From positions 9,052,001 to 9,116,000 of the forward strand of contig NZ_CP082164.1 in the NCBI RefSeq assembly GCF_023101685.1: 64,000 nucleotides of DNA. Reading direction: 5' to 3'. The notes below the pieces were generated by a model. That model did no database searches, was not told the DNA's origin, and worked only from the letters and a program-made list of their open reading frames with translations. This DNA comes from Bradyrhizobium sp. 186. Lineage in GTDB: Bacteria; Pseudomonadota; Alphaproteobacteria; Rhizobiales; Xanthobacteraceae. This document shows, piece by piece, positions 18,231 through 26,484 of this stretch (position 1 is its first letter; the number at the start of each line of letters is the position of its first letter). The translations under genes were made by a program, and so were the position numbers.

Positions 18231-19136
18231 TCACAGCTTATCCCCCGCAGGGCTGATAAGGCCACGCTTTCGCAATCGCCGCGTAGGCGGGTCGATCTGG
18301 ACGGGTGCGAAATTCAATCGTTCTTCGCCATTCAGGTCGTGTGTGATAGCCAGCCGATAGCCCGGCAAGGTCTGATGATGCACGATTTGGCGCAGGTCGT
18401 AGGCGAAGTGCTTCAGCGGCGCGAGGCTCCCGGACTTGGCATGCAAGTGCACGAGCCCGAAGCTCCAACCGCTATGCTGATGACCCCCGTGCTTGCGGAC
18501 GAGGCGATAGAGCCAACGTTCCAGTCTACCGGTCAGATCGAAATACGTGCGGTCAATGGTCAGCACGAGCGATTCGTTTAGAACGCCCGTGTAGAACCAA
18601 TCGGGTAAGATCAACTCAATCCCACGGGCATGCCCGTGCACATCGCTTGTGTGTTTCCATTCGTTTATCCAGGAGAGGCGATGCCGCGACCGTTCTGTCG
18701 GTTGCCGGATTGAGGTCATGACGCTGGTTGATTGCAATCGGTCGAGCGCAGCCTTGAGGCGATCGTAGTCGCGTACGCTGGTGCCGCCGCGGCCGACGAA
18801 GGTCAGGATCTCATAGGGGGTGGTGGACATCAGGCGCGAGGTTTTCAACCCGGCATCACGGGCCTGGACAATCTGTGAGGCAGCCCAAATCAGAACGTCC
18901 GCGTCCCAGATCGTGGCCAGGCCATGTTCCGGCACCGCTTCGACACGGATGGTGATGGTGCCTGCGCGGAAGTCGATCGGGACGATCCGCTTCGACTTTG
19001 CTAGCGAAAAGAACGGATACGCCATCAAGTCTTGCGCGTCCCGTGCAGCGAGATCGCCAGGAAGCGCGCGAAACAGATCGAGTTGGTCGCGCTCTGACCG
19101 CCGCCTCCCGGATACAGTTGAGTTGCTGTCGGGCAT
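18231..19136 (-). CDS. repA: Replication initiator protein A (RepA-like)
   Basis: 301 residues. The pattern of the plasmid replication-initiator RPA family is clear: AYPFFSLAKSKR near residue 40, then IWDADVLIWAASQIV, TPYEILTFVGRGT-like and DYDRLKAALDRLQSTSV, and later LERWLYRLVRKHGG. These proteins bind iterons and open the origin; in integrative elements they can drive replication of the excised circle. It lies three bases from the AlpA-like gene, so the two form an operon, and iteron-like repeats follow its stop. The gene seems complete. Confidence 0.87.
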   Translation of the reverse strand: MPDSNSTVSGRRRSERDQLDLFRALPGDLAARDAQDLMAYPFFSLAKSKRIVPIDFRAGTITIRVEAVPEHGLATIWDADVLIWAASQIVQARDAGLKTSRLMSTTPYEILTFVGRGGTSVRDYDRLKAALDRLQSTSVMTSIRQPTERSRHRLSWINEWKHTSDVHGHARGIELILPDWFYTGVLNESLVLTIDRTYFDLTGRLERWLYRLVRKHGGHQHSGWSFGLVHLHAKSGSLAPLKHFAYDLRQIVHHQTLPGYRLAITHDLNGEERLNFAPVQIDPPTRRLRKRGLISPAGDKL

Positions 19137-19139
19137 AGG

Positions 19140-19418
19140 TCAGCGCCGCTCCTTGCCCGCATACGGAATCGGCGTGTGCCGTTTCGCGGGCAGGACTGTG
19201 CCTGCGCCAGGATCGCTGGTGGACGTTTTGGCGCCGCGGTCAACCCACGCCGTCAGGTCTTCGAGCGCATACACAACGCGGCCGCCCAGCTTCCGGTACG
19301 TCGGGCCTGTGCCATAGGTGCGGTGCTTTTCGAGGGTGCGACCGGACAGTCCGAGAAAGCGCGCCGCCTCGGGCGTGCGCAGGTATCGCGGCGGCAAGCC
19401 GGCGTTCGGATCGGGCAT
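19140..19418 (-). CDS. AlpA/excisionase-like helix-turn-helix protein
   Basis: 92 residues with one MerR/AlpA-type winged helix: YLRTPEAARFLGLSGRTLEKHRTYGTGP, then YRKLGGRVVYALEDLTAWVD. Such proteins act as excisionases or activators for plasmid and integrative-element genes. It is immediately upstream of repA on the same strand with a three-base gap. The C-terminal 30 residues are low-complexity. In related clusters a DUF2285 gene precedes it, as here. Confidence 0.85.
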   Translation of the reverse strand: MPDPNAGLPPRYLRTPEAARFLGLSGRTLEKHRTYGTGPTYRKLGGRVVYALEDLTAWVDRGAKTSTSDPGAGTVLPAKRHTPIPYAGKERR

Positions 19419-19542
19419 TTGCGAGGCTCCGTGGTCGTCTGGAGCGCGACCGGGTTCGGTCGCGCGTCGACGGTCACCATGACGGAGTAGGAGTGCTCAG
19501 GGGGATGTCGAAGATGGACCGATGGTTTTCGGCACCCCTGCT

Positions 19543-19845
19543 CTACTCCCTGCGAGATGAGGGATGCAGTAATGCGCGATAGCCGCCGCGCATCAGAGCC
19601 AAGCCGGCTTGCAACAGGCGGATGGTCCGGCTGCGCAGCTCATGGGTTTTCCAGGCGCGTTCAGGGATGCGTTTTCGGCCGAACAGCACTTCGGCGATGA
19701 CGCGATAAGAAGCGCCATCCAAGTGCCCATCGAGCGCGCACAGCGCCAAGGCCAATCGTTCGCGCCGCTGCGCCGAAAGCTGATAAAAGGGGGGTCCTGG
19801 GGCGCGGCCGGTGATAGCGCGCCACAACCGACGTGAAGCGTGCAC
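19543..19845 (-). pseudogene. DUF2285 protein, 5' end lost
   Basis: 100 residues remain. The C-terminal half of DUF2285 is recognisable: RRERLALALCALDGHLDGASYRVIAEVLFG, then RAWKTHELRSRTIRL and LMRGGYRALLHP. Full members have an extra N-terminal part of similar size, which is missing. The break falls near 19840, at the same place where an XRE gene on the other strand loses its own 5' end. A truncated protein could still be made from the MHASRRLW start, but this looks like a remnant. Confidence 0.6.
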
Positions 19846-20029
19846 GCGGATCTCCGAGGCGTCCGGCTTTACTCAGCAATACATCAGCGATTTAGAGCGT
19901 GGCCGGCGCAATCCCACGGTAGCGACGCTGTTCGAACTCGCGAGCACATTAGGCCTTAGCCACGTCGATCTCGTGTTGTCTGATGAGGAATTCTGCAAAG
20001 AGCGAACCAAGACGCCGAAGCAAAAATGA
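19811..20029 (+). pseudogene. XRE-family regulator, 5' end lost
   Basis: The frame encodes the second half of a Cro/XRE helix-turn-helix: SGFTQQYISDLERGRRNPTV, then LFELASTLGLSHVDLVL. The first helix of the domain (usually RxxxGLSQ) is replaced by unrelated sequence from the DUF2285 gene on the opposite strand. The C-terminal tail is short and charged. It is probably nonfunctional. The convergent loss of both 5' ends points to one deletion in a formerly divergent promoter region. Confidence 0.6.
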
Positions 20030-20099
20030 AAGGACTTCGGCCAGACGCTTGTTTCCGGTTGCTCGGCAGTTGCTGCATGGCTTGAACACGAAGCTCCGC

Positions 20100-20210
20100 C
20101 TAGGGGTGTAGCCTTCGCCGCCTTCGTCATCGAACAGGTTCGCGTATATCGGCGCGTCGAGGAGGATCGTCAAGCTCGTGTGAGAGGTATTCGCGCGCTT
20201 CCTTCGGAGC
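20100..20210 (-). pseudogene. DUF736 3' fragment
   Basis: Reading leftward, APIYANLFDDEGGEGYT is identical in protein to part of the intact DUF736 protein at 23739-24059. Upstream bases also align (GAGAGGTA, TCGGAGCGC) but with indels. It is a decayed partial copy embedded in an unrelated open frame. Confidence 0.6.
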
Positions 20211-20418
20211 GCGTTGACCACACTGCGCCTATCTCGCGATTATACTGCGCACCAATTAGCAAGCTTATGAGCCGTTTACCCGGCAATTCTTCTATGAGGA
20301 CCGGAAATTAGGGCTTCAAGACCATGGTCACAATAGGCTGCCTAAAGGCGGGCTTTACCATTCCAACACAGCCTCCGCCCGAGGATTGATCAACGAGTGC
20401 TAAGCACTCGGGCCGGCG

Positions 20419-20601
20419 CTATAATTCACAGGCGTCGACCTCCTCGTCCGGGAATTTCTCAGCGTCCAGCTCCAGCCTGTTCTTCGCCTTTTCCAGCTCC
20501 CGTGTGACTAGCACGTAGTCTTCGAACGTGCTCGAGGAGCTGATCTGCGTGTCGATCAACAGCCGCAGCTCGTGCCTGAACTGATACTTGCTGACGGTCA
20601 T
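20419..20601 (-). CDS. Small helical hypothetical protein
   Basis: 60 residues from an ATG at 20601 with a strong ribosome-binding site AGGAAAGG five bases upstream. The product (MTVSKYQFRHELRLLIDTQI and then LVTRELEKAKNRLELDAEKF) is predicted to be almost entirely helical and charged. There is no known motif. It stands alone between degenerate DNA and the fpr region. Confidence 0.5.
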   Translation of the reverse strand: MTVSKYQFRHELRLLIDTQISSSSTFEDYVLVTRELEKAKNRLELDAEKFPDEEVDACEL

Positions 20602-21211
20602 TCGCCTTTCCTACTATTGCTGGGTTCAGGTACGAGATCCAACTTCTCGAGCTGGCGCGTCGAACAGTTTGGTGAAGGTGAAGAACTGCAAGCTACATTG
20701 CGGTTGGTGAAGAACAGTCAGCGCAAGGCCAACAGTAGCAGAAATCCCGGCCGCAATCAGGCCGCACTCACTTAAAATCGCCCCAGCCTTGTCTCGCCAA
20801 ATCCGCATAAGAGGAGATGACTTTATTGCAACTCCATGTTCCCGGCTGGCCCTTAGCGGTTCCGCTTGATCGCTCCGCCACTCTTTCGCTTTGGCGCGCG
20901 CAATCTATCAAAAAACGTACCCGATGCTCTCTCATCCGCGGGTAAGAGAAAGCTCAAGATTGGCCCCTGTTAGAAGTTGACCAATGCTGCACAACAGGGA
21001 CAACGGGACAAGCAAAGCGTAGTGATAGGCCGCAAGTTGAGGCCAAAGTCACCGTCACGGTTGAACATTAGTCCTCATATGCACCGCGCCTCCGACTGAA
21101 AATTGAGAGCCCGCTCCCGATGAGCGCAAGGGCGGGGCCGCTCCCTGCCGCCCAAAGCGAGGGATCCACGCTGCTGGGAAACAGCGCGCTACTTCAGCGT
21201 CGCTCACAGAC
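20602..21211. other. Intergenic, no supported gene
   Basis: About 0.6 kb. Short frames occur on both strands without protein character. The first 30 bases hold the ribosome-binding site of the small gene at 20601. Confidence 0.35.
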
Positions 21212-21370
21212 TCACGAGCGTTCCGACTTTCCGCCCCCGACGCTCTTTACGACGTTGCGTAAGACGATTTCAGAAAGCTGCACAACCTGCCGTTTGAGAA
21301 ACACAACCAGCTGTGTGAGACGAAGAATTTCTTGCTTGCAGCGCTCTAGCTCGCGCTCTTCGTCTGTCAT
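21212..21370 (-). CDS. Very small coiled-coil protein downstream of fpr
   Basis: 52 residues, MTDEERELERCKQEILRLTQ onwards, continuing LVVFLKRQVVQLSEIVL, with a heptad-like spacing of Leu, Ile and Val that suggests a coiled coil. Its ATG at 21370 overlaps the stop of a 15-codon frame (MNHDDKVRTAMKHRR) as ATGA, and that frame itself overlaps the fpr stop. The chain of overlaps suggests coupled translation from fpr. No motif or function is known. Confidence 0.45.
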   Translation of the reverse strand: MTDEERELERCKQEILRLTQLVVFLKRQVVQLSEIVLRNVVKSVGGGKSERS

Positions 21371-21403
21371 CGTCGATGCTTCATGGCGGTTCGTACTTTG
21401 TCG

Positions 21404-22216
21404 TCATGGTTCATGTGCCCCCCCTTCTCCGAAGACGAACCTGTTTCGTTCTGCGAGCTCTTTTTCGAACACGAATTGCGCCGGCTTGCCTTGATTCCCT
21501 TCGACAAAGCCCTTCGCCACCAATAACTCACGGGCATCGCGCACCAAGCCGGGGCTGCCACAGATCATGACGCGGTCATGCTGCGGCTCCAGTTCCGGCA
21601 ATTCGATATCCGCAAACAGCTTGCCTGAAACGATCAGATCGGTGGCCCGGCCGCGGTTATAGAAGCGATCGCGCGTCACGGTCGGATAATAGATCAGCTG
21701 GTAGCGCGCGAAGTCGCCGACCAGTTCGTCGCGCGGCAGTTTGTCCGTGATCATCTCGCCATAGGCGAGCTCGGCGACGCGGCGGCAGCCATGCAGCAGC
21801 ACGACATTCTCGAATCGCAAATAGGTTTCGGGATCCTTGATCACGCTCAGGAACGGCGCAAGCCCGGTGCCGGTGCCGATCAGATACAGATTGCGCCCGT
21901 CCTCGAGATTATCGATGACCAGCGTCCCCGTCGCCTTGCGGCTGACGATGATCTCGTCACCCTCCTTCAGATGCTGCAGACGCGAGGTTAAGGGACCATC
22001 CGGTCTCTTGATCGAGAAGAATTCCAACCGGTTCTCGTAATGAGCGCTGGCGAGGCTGTAGGCCCGCAGCAGCGGCTTCTCGTCGACCTTGCGCCCGATC
22101 ATGGTGAATTCACCGCTACGGAAGCAGAACGACGGATTCCGGGTCGTGGTGAAGCTGAAGAGATTGTCGGTCCAGTGATGGACGCTCAGTACGTTTTCCT
22201 GGCTGAACTTGCTCAT
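21404..22216 (-). CDS. fpr: Ferredoxin-NADP(+) reductase
   Basis: 270 residues. The FAD-binding motif is RAYSLASAHYENRLEFFSI (RxYS) and the NAD(P)-binding part contains GTGTGLAPFLSVIKDPETY and MICGSPGLVRDARELL. This is the bacterial Fpr type, which moves electrons between NADPH and ferredoxin or flavodoxin. The length is close to the family's 258 residues, but the last 12-15 residues (NRFVFGEGGAHEP) extend past the usual aromatic/EK end, suggesting a 3' junction or mutation. Start MSKFSQENVLSVHHW is standard. It serves oxidative-stress or nitrogen-fixation electron flow in rhizobia; which applies here cannot be told. Confidence 0.9.
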   Translation of the reverse strand: MSKFSQENVLSVHHWTDNLFSFTTTRNPSFCFRSGEFTMIGRKVDEKPLLRAYSLASAHYENRLEFFSIKRPDGPLTSRLQHLKEGDEIIVSRKATGTLVIDNLEDGRNLYLIGTGTGLAPFLSVIKDPETYLRFENVVLLHGCRRVAELAYGEMITDKLPRDELVGDFARYQLIYYPTVTRDRFYNRGRATDLIVSGKLFADIELPELEPQHDRVMICGSPGLVRDARELLVAKGFVEGNQGKPAQFVFEKELAERNRFVFGEGGAHEP

Positions 22217-23137
22217 CTCACCGTCCCGGCGAAATTAAGGCATGATCCAAATCCACGGGCCGCGTTCGCGCAAAGTTTGCACCAGTTTTCCGAATGAGCA
22301 TACTACAAGCACCAGATGAGGCTCTCGATGAAGTAGAGTCGGACCGATAGCTTCACGCCCACAACCGCTTTGGCTTTCATTAGAAGATCGGCCTGTGCCC
22401 CTCCTGTAGCGATCAACCCCAGGCGCTGCCCATTCACGTAGATTATCTAATCGCTTTACTCTTCAGCCCGCCGGCATCCCCAGATGAAGTTTTTCCCCAG
22501 TTCACGCGGGGCGGTAGGCTGGCTTGCCAGCTCACTCCCCGCCGAGTGGTCGTGCCCCACCTCGAGCAGACGCAATGGCAGACTTGGGCGCATTTGCTCC
22601 GACAAACACAGTACATAGTGAACAAACAATCTCGTTTCCCACCTGAGTGTGGTGTCTCGGCTTCAGTGGAGCGTTTCGTACAAAATACCTCTTCCATCTC
22701 GCCTAGACCTTGCGCTCGGTTGCAAAGCTACTAGAACGGGAACCCCAATGAGGATCGACGCTCCGAGATTCGCCGAGATATCAATCCCCTGAACATGCTT
22801 TCTTCGACCGCGCGTGATTGCTCAAGCTGACTATAACAACTCTGTGATGTTACTTAATGCAATGAGGTGCGTGTTCACGGCTAAATCCTGCATCTTGGCC
22901 ACCTTCTTCGATGGATTTCACGCCGCACCTTGTCCCGAACTTTCCCGACCGCCTGTGGACAGCGGGCCTTGTCATGACGGCGCATGCTCGGTCCGGTGCA
23001 GACAGCCGCGTGCTTTCAGCCTCCACTCAAGCAAGGACCGAAGCGGAAGCACAAGAGGCATGGGCACGGACTTCAAGGTCTGCATCGAGCGGCAGTTCGG
23101 CGGAATAGAAGGCCCTGTCCTGAACAAGATCGCAACG
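22217..23137. other. Upstream region of fpr, no supported gene
   Basis: About 0.9 kb. The first 230 bases should hold the fpr promoter. The remainder has scattered short frames; none is convincing. I found no -35/-10 pair that I would defend. Confidence 0.35.
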
Positions 23138-23640
23138 TCACATCGTGTTTGTCGGGGCATTGTACCGGCAGAAGCGTTCGATGAAGGCAAGGATGTGATC
23201 GGCGGACTTCCTCCATCGGAACGGTTTGGGATCGACGTTGTGTCGATCAATAAACGAAGTGATGTCTGCCCGGAGGGCGGCGACGCTAGGGTGTTCACTT
23301 ATGCTGAAGGCTCTGTTCAGCCACCCAGAGGAGCGACGACACCGAAGGACTTCGCCTAAGGGTCGCAAGCCTGCGCCGCGCCTGATCTTTTTATCCGTGA
23401 GGAGAGCGAAGAAGCGTCCGACCTGGTTGAGCCATGCGAACTGGTCGGGTCAGGTGCACGTGCCAGCGCGGCCTTTTAGCCATCCATCGTTGGATCAGTG
23501 CGGACTTATGCGTGGCGTCCATGACGAGATGGACGTCGAGTTCGCGCGGCACAGCGGCCTCGATCTCGTCGAGGAACTGACGGAATTTGGCAGCACGGTG
23601 ACCTCCCTAGCACTCGCCGATAAGAACGCGAAATCACGAA
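23138..23640 (-). pseudogene. IS630-family transposase remnant
   Basis: Reading leftward through several frames, IS630 segments appear: QFLDEIEAAVPRELDVHLVM, then HKSALIQRWMAKRPRWHVHL, and finally ALRADITSFIDRHNVDPKPF with KSADHILAFIERFCRYN. At least two frame changes separate them and the N-terminal half is missing. It is a dead 3' fragment, distinct from the IS630 copy at the right edge. Confidence 0.65.
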
Positions 23641-23738
23641 AATCGACTGCGCCGATGCAGCGGCAGCGTTGATGTTTTCGACTTTAGGCTCCAAAAGGAA
23701 CCCGCCCGATCAACTCGGGCGGGGCTTTAGAGCGAGTC

Positions 23739-24059
23739 TCACTCGCCGTTCTTGCGCGGCCGCGACCAGAGCAGGGTGTACCCCTCGCCGCCTTCGTCAT
23801 CGAACAGGTTCGCGTAGATCGGTGCGTTGAATGAGGGATCGTCGAGCTTGAGCGAGAGGTAGTCGCGGCCCTCCTCGGAGCGCTTCGACCAGGCTGCCCC
23901 GATCTCCGCCCGGCCCACGTAGATGCGGTGGCTGGGCGCGTTGTCGCTGGAGCGGTTGGTTTCGGCGACGATGCGGACGCCCTTGGTCTGAAGGCTCAGG
24001 GTGACGATCTCGCCGTGAAACTCGTTACCGACCTTCTTGAACGAACCGATGTTAGCCAT
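23739..24059 (-). CDS. DUF736 protein
   Basis: 106 residues from an ATG at 24059 preceded by AGGAG. It has the full DUF736 pattern: MANIGSFKKVGNEFHGEIVT, AETNRSSDNAPSHRIYVGRAEIG, LSLKLDDPSFNAPIYANL and EGGEGYTLLWSRP. The family is widespread on alphaproteobacterial plasmids and integrative elements next to transfer or replication genes; its function is unknown. It is the only intact one of three copies here. A hairpin leader (24084-24104) and a 22-base inverted repeat (24172-24246) lie upstream. Confidence 0.88.
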   Translation of the reverse strand: MANIGSFKKVGNEFHGEIVTLSLQTKGVRIVAETNRSSDNAPSHRIYVGRAEIGAAWSKRSEEGRDYLSLKLDDPSFNAPIYANLFDDEGGEGYTLLWSRPRKNGE

Positions 24060-24083
24060 GTTACTTCTCCTGTTTGTGTTTCG

Positions 24084-24104
24084 AGCCCGCGACCACCGCG
24101 GCCT
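24084..24104 (-). promoter_or_regulatory. Hairpin leader of DUF736, shared with DUF2493
   Basis: In mRNA sense the leader reads AGGCCGCG, loop GTGGT, CGCGGGCT, a stem with one G-G mismatch, preceded by GATCGCCATCG. The DUF2493 leader at 26178-26196 has the same design (GGCCGCG, loop ATGGT, CGCGGCC) and the same GATCGCCA block. Shared sequence and structure before two unrelated genes suggest a common control element. Confidence 0.45.
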
Positions 24105-24171
24105 CGATGGCGATCTAAAGGCCGAAGACGATCGGCGACGCACCCGCTGGCGGGCCGGAGCGCAGCGGAGG

Positions 24172-24246
24172 ACGCCGTTGGAGCGACTTTCTTGTCTCGC
24201 GAGGAATGGGCGCAAGCCCAGGGGAAGAAAGTCGCTCGAACGGCGT
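24172..24246. repeat. 22-base inverted repeat upstream of DUF736
   Basis: Arms at 24172-24193 and 24225-24246 (ACGCCGTTGGAGCGACTTTC and two more bases) match in 21 of 22 positions with a 31-base spacer. It could form a long hairpin or a binding site for a dimeric protein. Position and size resemble the nested inverted repeats at 26221-26386 before the DUF2493 gene. Confidence 0.6.
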
Positions 24247-24347
24247 TGCGGCTCAGACGATCGAGGCGCAGCCGCTCTTGGGCCAGATCAAGCCATCAAA
24301 GAGGCCACGTGCGTCCGCGTGCTGAACCGCAATCTTAAGGAGAAGAC

Positions 24348-24596
24348 TTGGCGAATCTCGGTGTGCTGAGCAAGAGGTCGGTACGGGTCGGCGTAGAAGG
24401 AGAAACAATCTGCCGCAAAGGGCGGTATCGTCCCCGCAGAAATGATCGAGCGCGGCGCGCCCCACCGCAGCTATGCGGGCCAGACAGAGATTGGTGGGGC
24501 TTGCTTGCAGGCTTCGAGGAGAAACGCGGGTACCTTTCGCTCAAGCTCGACGCCCTCTCGTTCAACCTGGTCTCTGTGCGAGCTTGCTGGACCTGA
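24348..24596 (+). pseudogene. Second DUF736 copy, degraded
   Basis: A plus-strand copy begins MANLGVLSK and, after frame changes, shows GPDRDWWGLLAGFEEKRGYL and then SLKLDALSFN, corresponding to VGRAEIG-AAWSKRSEEGRDYLSLKLDDPSFN in the intact protein. The 3' third (APIYANLF onwards) is replaced. It is inverted relative to the intact copy 290 bases away, so a local duplication and inversion is likely. Confidence 0.6.
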
Positions 24597-24609
24597 TGGC
24601 GACGAAGCC

Positions 24610-25092
24610 TCATCGCTCGTGCGTGGCGGCTGTAAGAACTGGTCGAGGTGTATTCTCCACCACCCCGGCCGACTCCGACGGGCGGGTCCTCGCGGGAAGG
24701 GTCAAACGCGCCCATGCCGTGCCGGCGATGCAAGCCGCACCTGCGCAAGCGAAGGCCTCGCGCCAAGCCAGCGAGGGCACCCCGATCTGCGACAGGGCAA
24801 ACACCAGATGATAGCCGGCGATCGCCGCAGGGAGCGCGAATACGGTTGCGATCGCGACGCGCAAGGTCAAGGACCGATTAACGGCAAGGGCGAGCTGACC
24901 AGCGGCAAGCGTCAGCGCGCCAGAAACAATTCCGATAAGCAATGCGCCGAAGACGCCCGCGCCATCACGAAATGCCGACATTCCGACACTGAGTGCAACG
25001 AAAAACGGCAAGGCATAGACCGCCAGCGCAAAGATCAGCCAGCAGAACAAACCGATGGCGAGCGTGTTGAGGACAAGCCCAAGAGCGAGCAT
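24610..25092 (-). CDS. Small integral membrane protein
   Basis: 160 residues from an ATG at 25092 with GGAG upstream. Five hydrophobic stretches (for example LALGLVLNTLAIGLFCWLIF, GVFGALLIGIVSGALTLAAG and IATVFALPAAIAGYHLVFAL) indicate a polytopic inner-membrane protein. No family is recognised. It lies between DUF2493 and DUF736 on the same strand, a position where such membrane proteins occur in related rhizobial clusters. The last 25 residues are polar and overlap the degraded DUF736 copy on the other strand. Confidence 0.6.
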   Translation of the reverse strand: MLALGLVLNTLAIGLFCWLIFALAVYALPFFVALSVGMSAFRDGAGVFGALLIGIVSGALTLAAGQLALAVNRSLTLRVAIATVFALPAAIAGYHLVFALSQIGVPSLAWREAFACAGAACIAGTAWARLTLPARTRPSESAGVVENTPRPVLTAATHER

Positions 25093-25230
25093 GGCGGTGG
25101 CTCCAATGCACAGACGTATTGGTCGCGCCTCCACCACCACCGCGGCGCGGCTTCGGACGTAAAATCGAAACGAGGCGGAGTTGCGGCGCGCAACTCCATC
25201 TTGGTCGTCTTGGAGGCGAGTAGACGGCGC

Positions 25231-26154
25231 TCATGCGCCGCCGAACTTCCAGACGGGGATGCCGAGCCGCTTCGCCTTGTCAGCGAGATTGTCCTGAATT
25301 CCCGTGCCCGGGAAATGCATGACGCCGATCGGCAGGAGTTCGAGCATCGCATCGTTGCGCTTGAACGGCGCCGCCTTGGCGTGCTTCGTCCAGTCAGGCT
25401 TAAAGGCGATCTGTGGCACCTTGCGATTGGTCGCCCATTTGGAGGCGATCAGTTCGGCGCCCTTAGGAGAGCCGCCATGCAGGAGGACCATGTCGGGGTG
25501 CTTGGCATGAACCTTGTCGAGGCGATCCCAGATGAGGTTGTGGTCATTGAAGTCGAGCCCGCCGGTGAGTGCGATTTTCGGTCCTGGTGGCAACAAGACC
25601 TCGGTCTCGGCGCGGCGTTTGGCGGCAATGAAGTCGCGGGAGTCGATCATTGCCGCGGTGAGCGTGTGGTGATTGACCAATGATCCCGATCGCGGGCGCC
25701 AGGATGCGCCGGTGTTGACCTCAAATTGTTCGATGGCCTGGTCGCGGAAGAGTTCCAGACAGTTGCGGCGTTCGACTAGCGTGAGGCCTTCGGCGGTCAG
25801 GCGCTCGAGTTCGACAGATCGCACCTCCGAGCCATTCTGCTCGCGTTGGCTCTTATGCTGCGCTTGTTCGTTGTTATCGAGCTGCCGTTCGACGCGCTCG
25901 ACGGCACGATGGAACAGGTTGACCGTCGACCAGAGCAGATCGTCAAGGTCCGGCTCAAGCCGCGTTTCGCTCAAGGTCGCGACCAGGGCGTCGAAGATAT
26001 CAGCGACGGCGCCGCCAATCATATTGCCCTCGGGGAGCGGTCTTGGATCGGGCTGGTCGTCGAAGGGACGATAGCCGAAGAGCTGGAGTTCGGTGATGAC
26101 GTGGTCGGTCGGAGAAGATGCATGCGGCGGTTCGATGTCGTCATGGTCGGTCAT
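25231..26154 (-). CDS. DUF2493 (SLOG/YAcAr-like) nucleotide-binding protein
   Basis: 307 residues from the ATG at 26154 (MTDHDDIEPPHASSP). The C-terminal 130 residues are a Rossmann-like domain: KIALTGGLDFNDHNLIWDRL, then MVLLHGGSPKGAELIASKWA and a final IGVMHFPGTGIQDNLADKAK. This is the DUF2493/SLOG pattern, thought to bind nucleotide-derived ligands. The N-terminal half is helical and charged. It is downstream of the primase gene in the same direction, with inverted repeats between them. Its role on plasmids is not established. Confidence 0.85.
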   Translation of the reverse strand: MTDHDDIEPPHASSPTDHVITELQLFGYRPFDDQPDPRPLPEGNMIGGAVADIFDALVATLSETRLEPDLDDLLWSTVNLFHRAVERVERQLDNNEQAQHKSQREQNGSEVRSVELERLTAEGLTLVERRNCLELFRDQAIEQFEVNTGASWRPRSGSLVNHHTLTAAMIDSRDFIAAKRRAETEVLLPPGPKIALTGGLDFNDHNLIWDRLDKVHAKHPDMVLLHGGSPKGAELIASKWATNRKVPQIAFKPDWTKHAKAAPFKRNDAMLELLPIGVMHFPGTGIQDNLADKAKRLGIPVWKFGGA

Positions 26155-26177
26155 GGGAAGAGGTCCTTTGCCGGATC

Positions 26178-26196
26178 GGCCGCGACCATCGCGGCC
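26178..26196 (-). promoter_or_regulatory. Hairpin leader of DUF2493
   Basis: A perfect 7-base-pair stem GGCCGCG/CGCGGCC with loop ATGGT in mRNA sense lies about 24 bases before the start codon. The DUF736 leader matches it in stem design, loop pattern and flanking GATCGCCA block. Confidence 0.45.
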
Positions 26197-26220
26197 TTCG
26201 TGGCGATCCTCTGACGGCGG

Positions 26221-26386
26221 GCGGAGCGGGCCAGAACCCGAAAGGGCCGAAGCGGCAGCGGAGGATGGCGGAGGCCGGCTATTTTGCTTCGCGATGCAAA
26301 GCGCGCGGCCAACCGAATAATGTGTCTTCACATCGCTAGCGCGCGGCGGAAAATAGCCGGCCGCAGCCGTTGCCGGCCCGCTCCGC
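26221..26386. repeat. Nested inverted repeats before DUF2493
   Basis: An outer perfect 12-base inverted repeat (GCGGAGCGGGCC at 26221-26232, its complement at 26375-26386) encloses a perfect 13-base one (GGCCGGCTATTTT at 26273-26285, complement at 26350-26362). The stretch has no gene. It may act as a terminator for the primase operon, as a protein-binding site, or as a remnant of a small mobile repeat. Confidence 0.6.
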
Positions 26387-26484
26387 TTGCCGTCCGATCG
26401 CCCTCTAGAAGGCCGAGCTCGCGTCCTCTTCCGGTATTGGCCTCGCCTATGACTGGCCCATCAACGTCGATCGAACACCGGGAG

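Noticed and set aside
16258..18234. Minus-strand frame of 658 codons
   Set aside because: Most of it is the complement of the IS110 remnant. It lacks any domain and has repeated Arg/His/Gln text typical of an antisense frame.
22443..22697. Minus-strand 84-codon frame (MEEVFCTKRSTEAETPHSGG)
   Set aside because: Unusual cysteine-rich text without any motif, ribosome-binding site or partner gene. Composition looks non-coding.
24442..25683. Plus-strand frame of 413 codons
   Set aside because: Spans a membrane protein and DUF2493 on the minus strand and has antisense composition.
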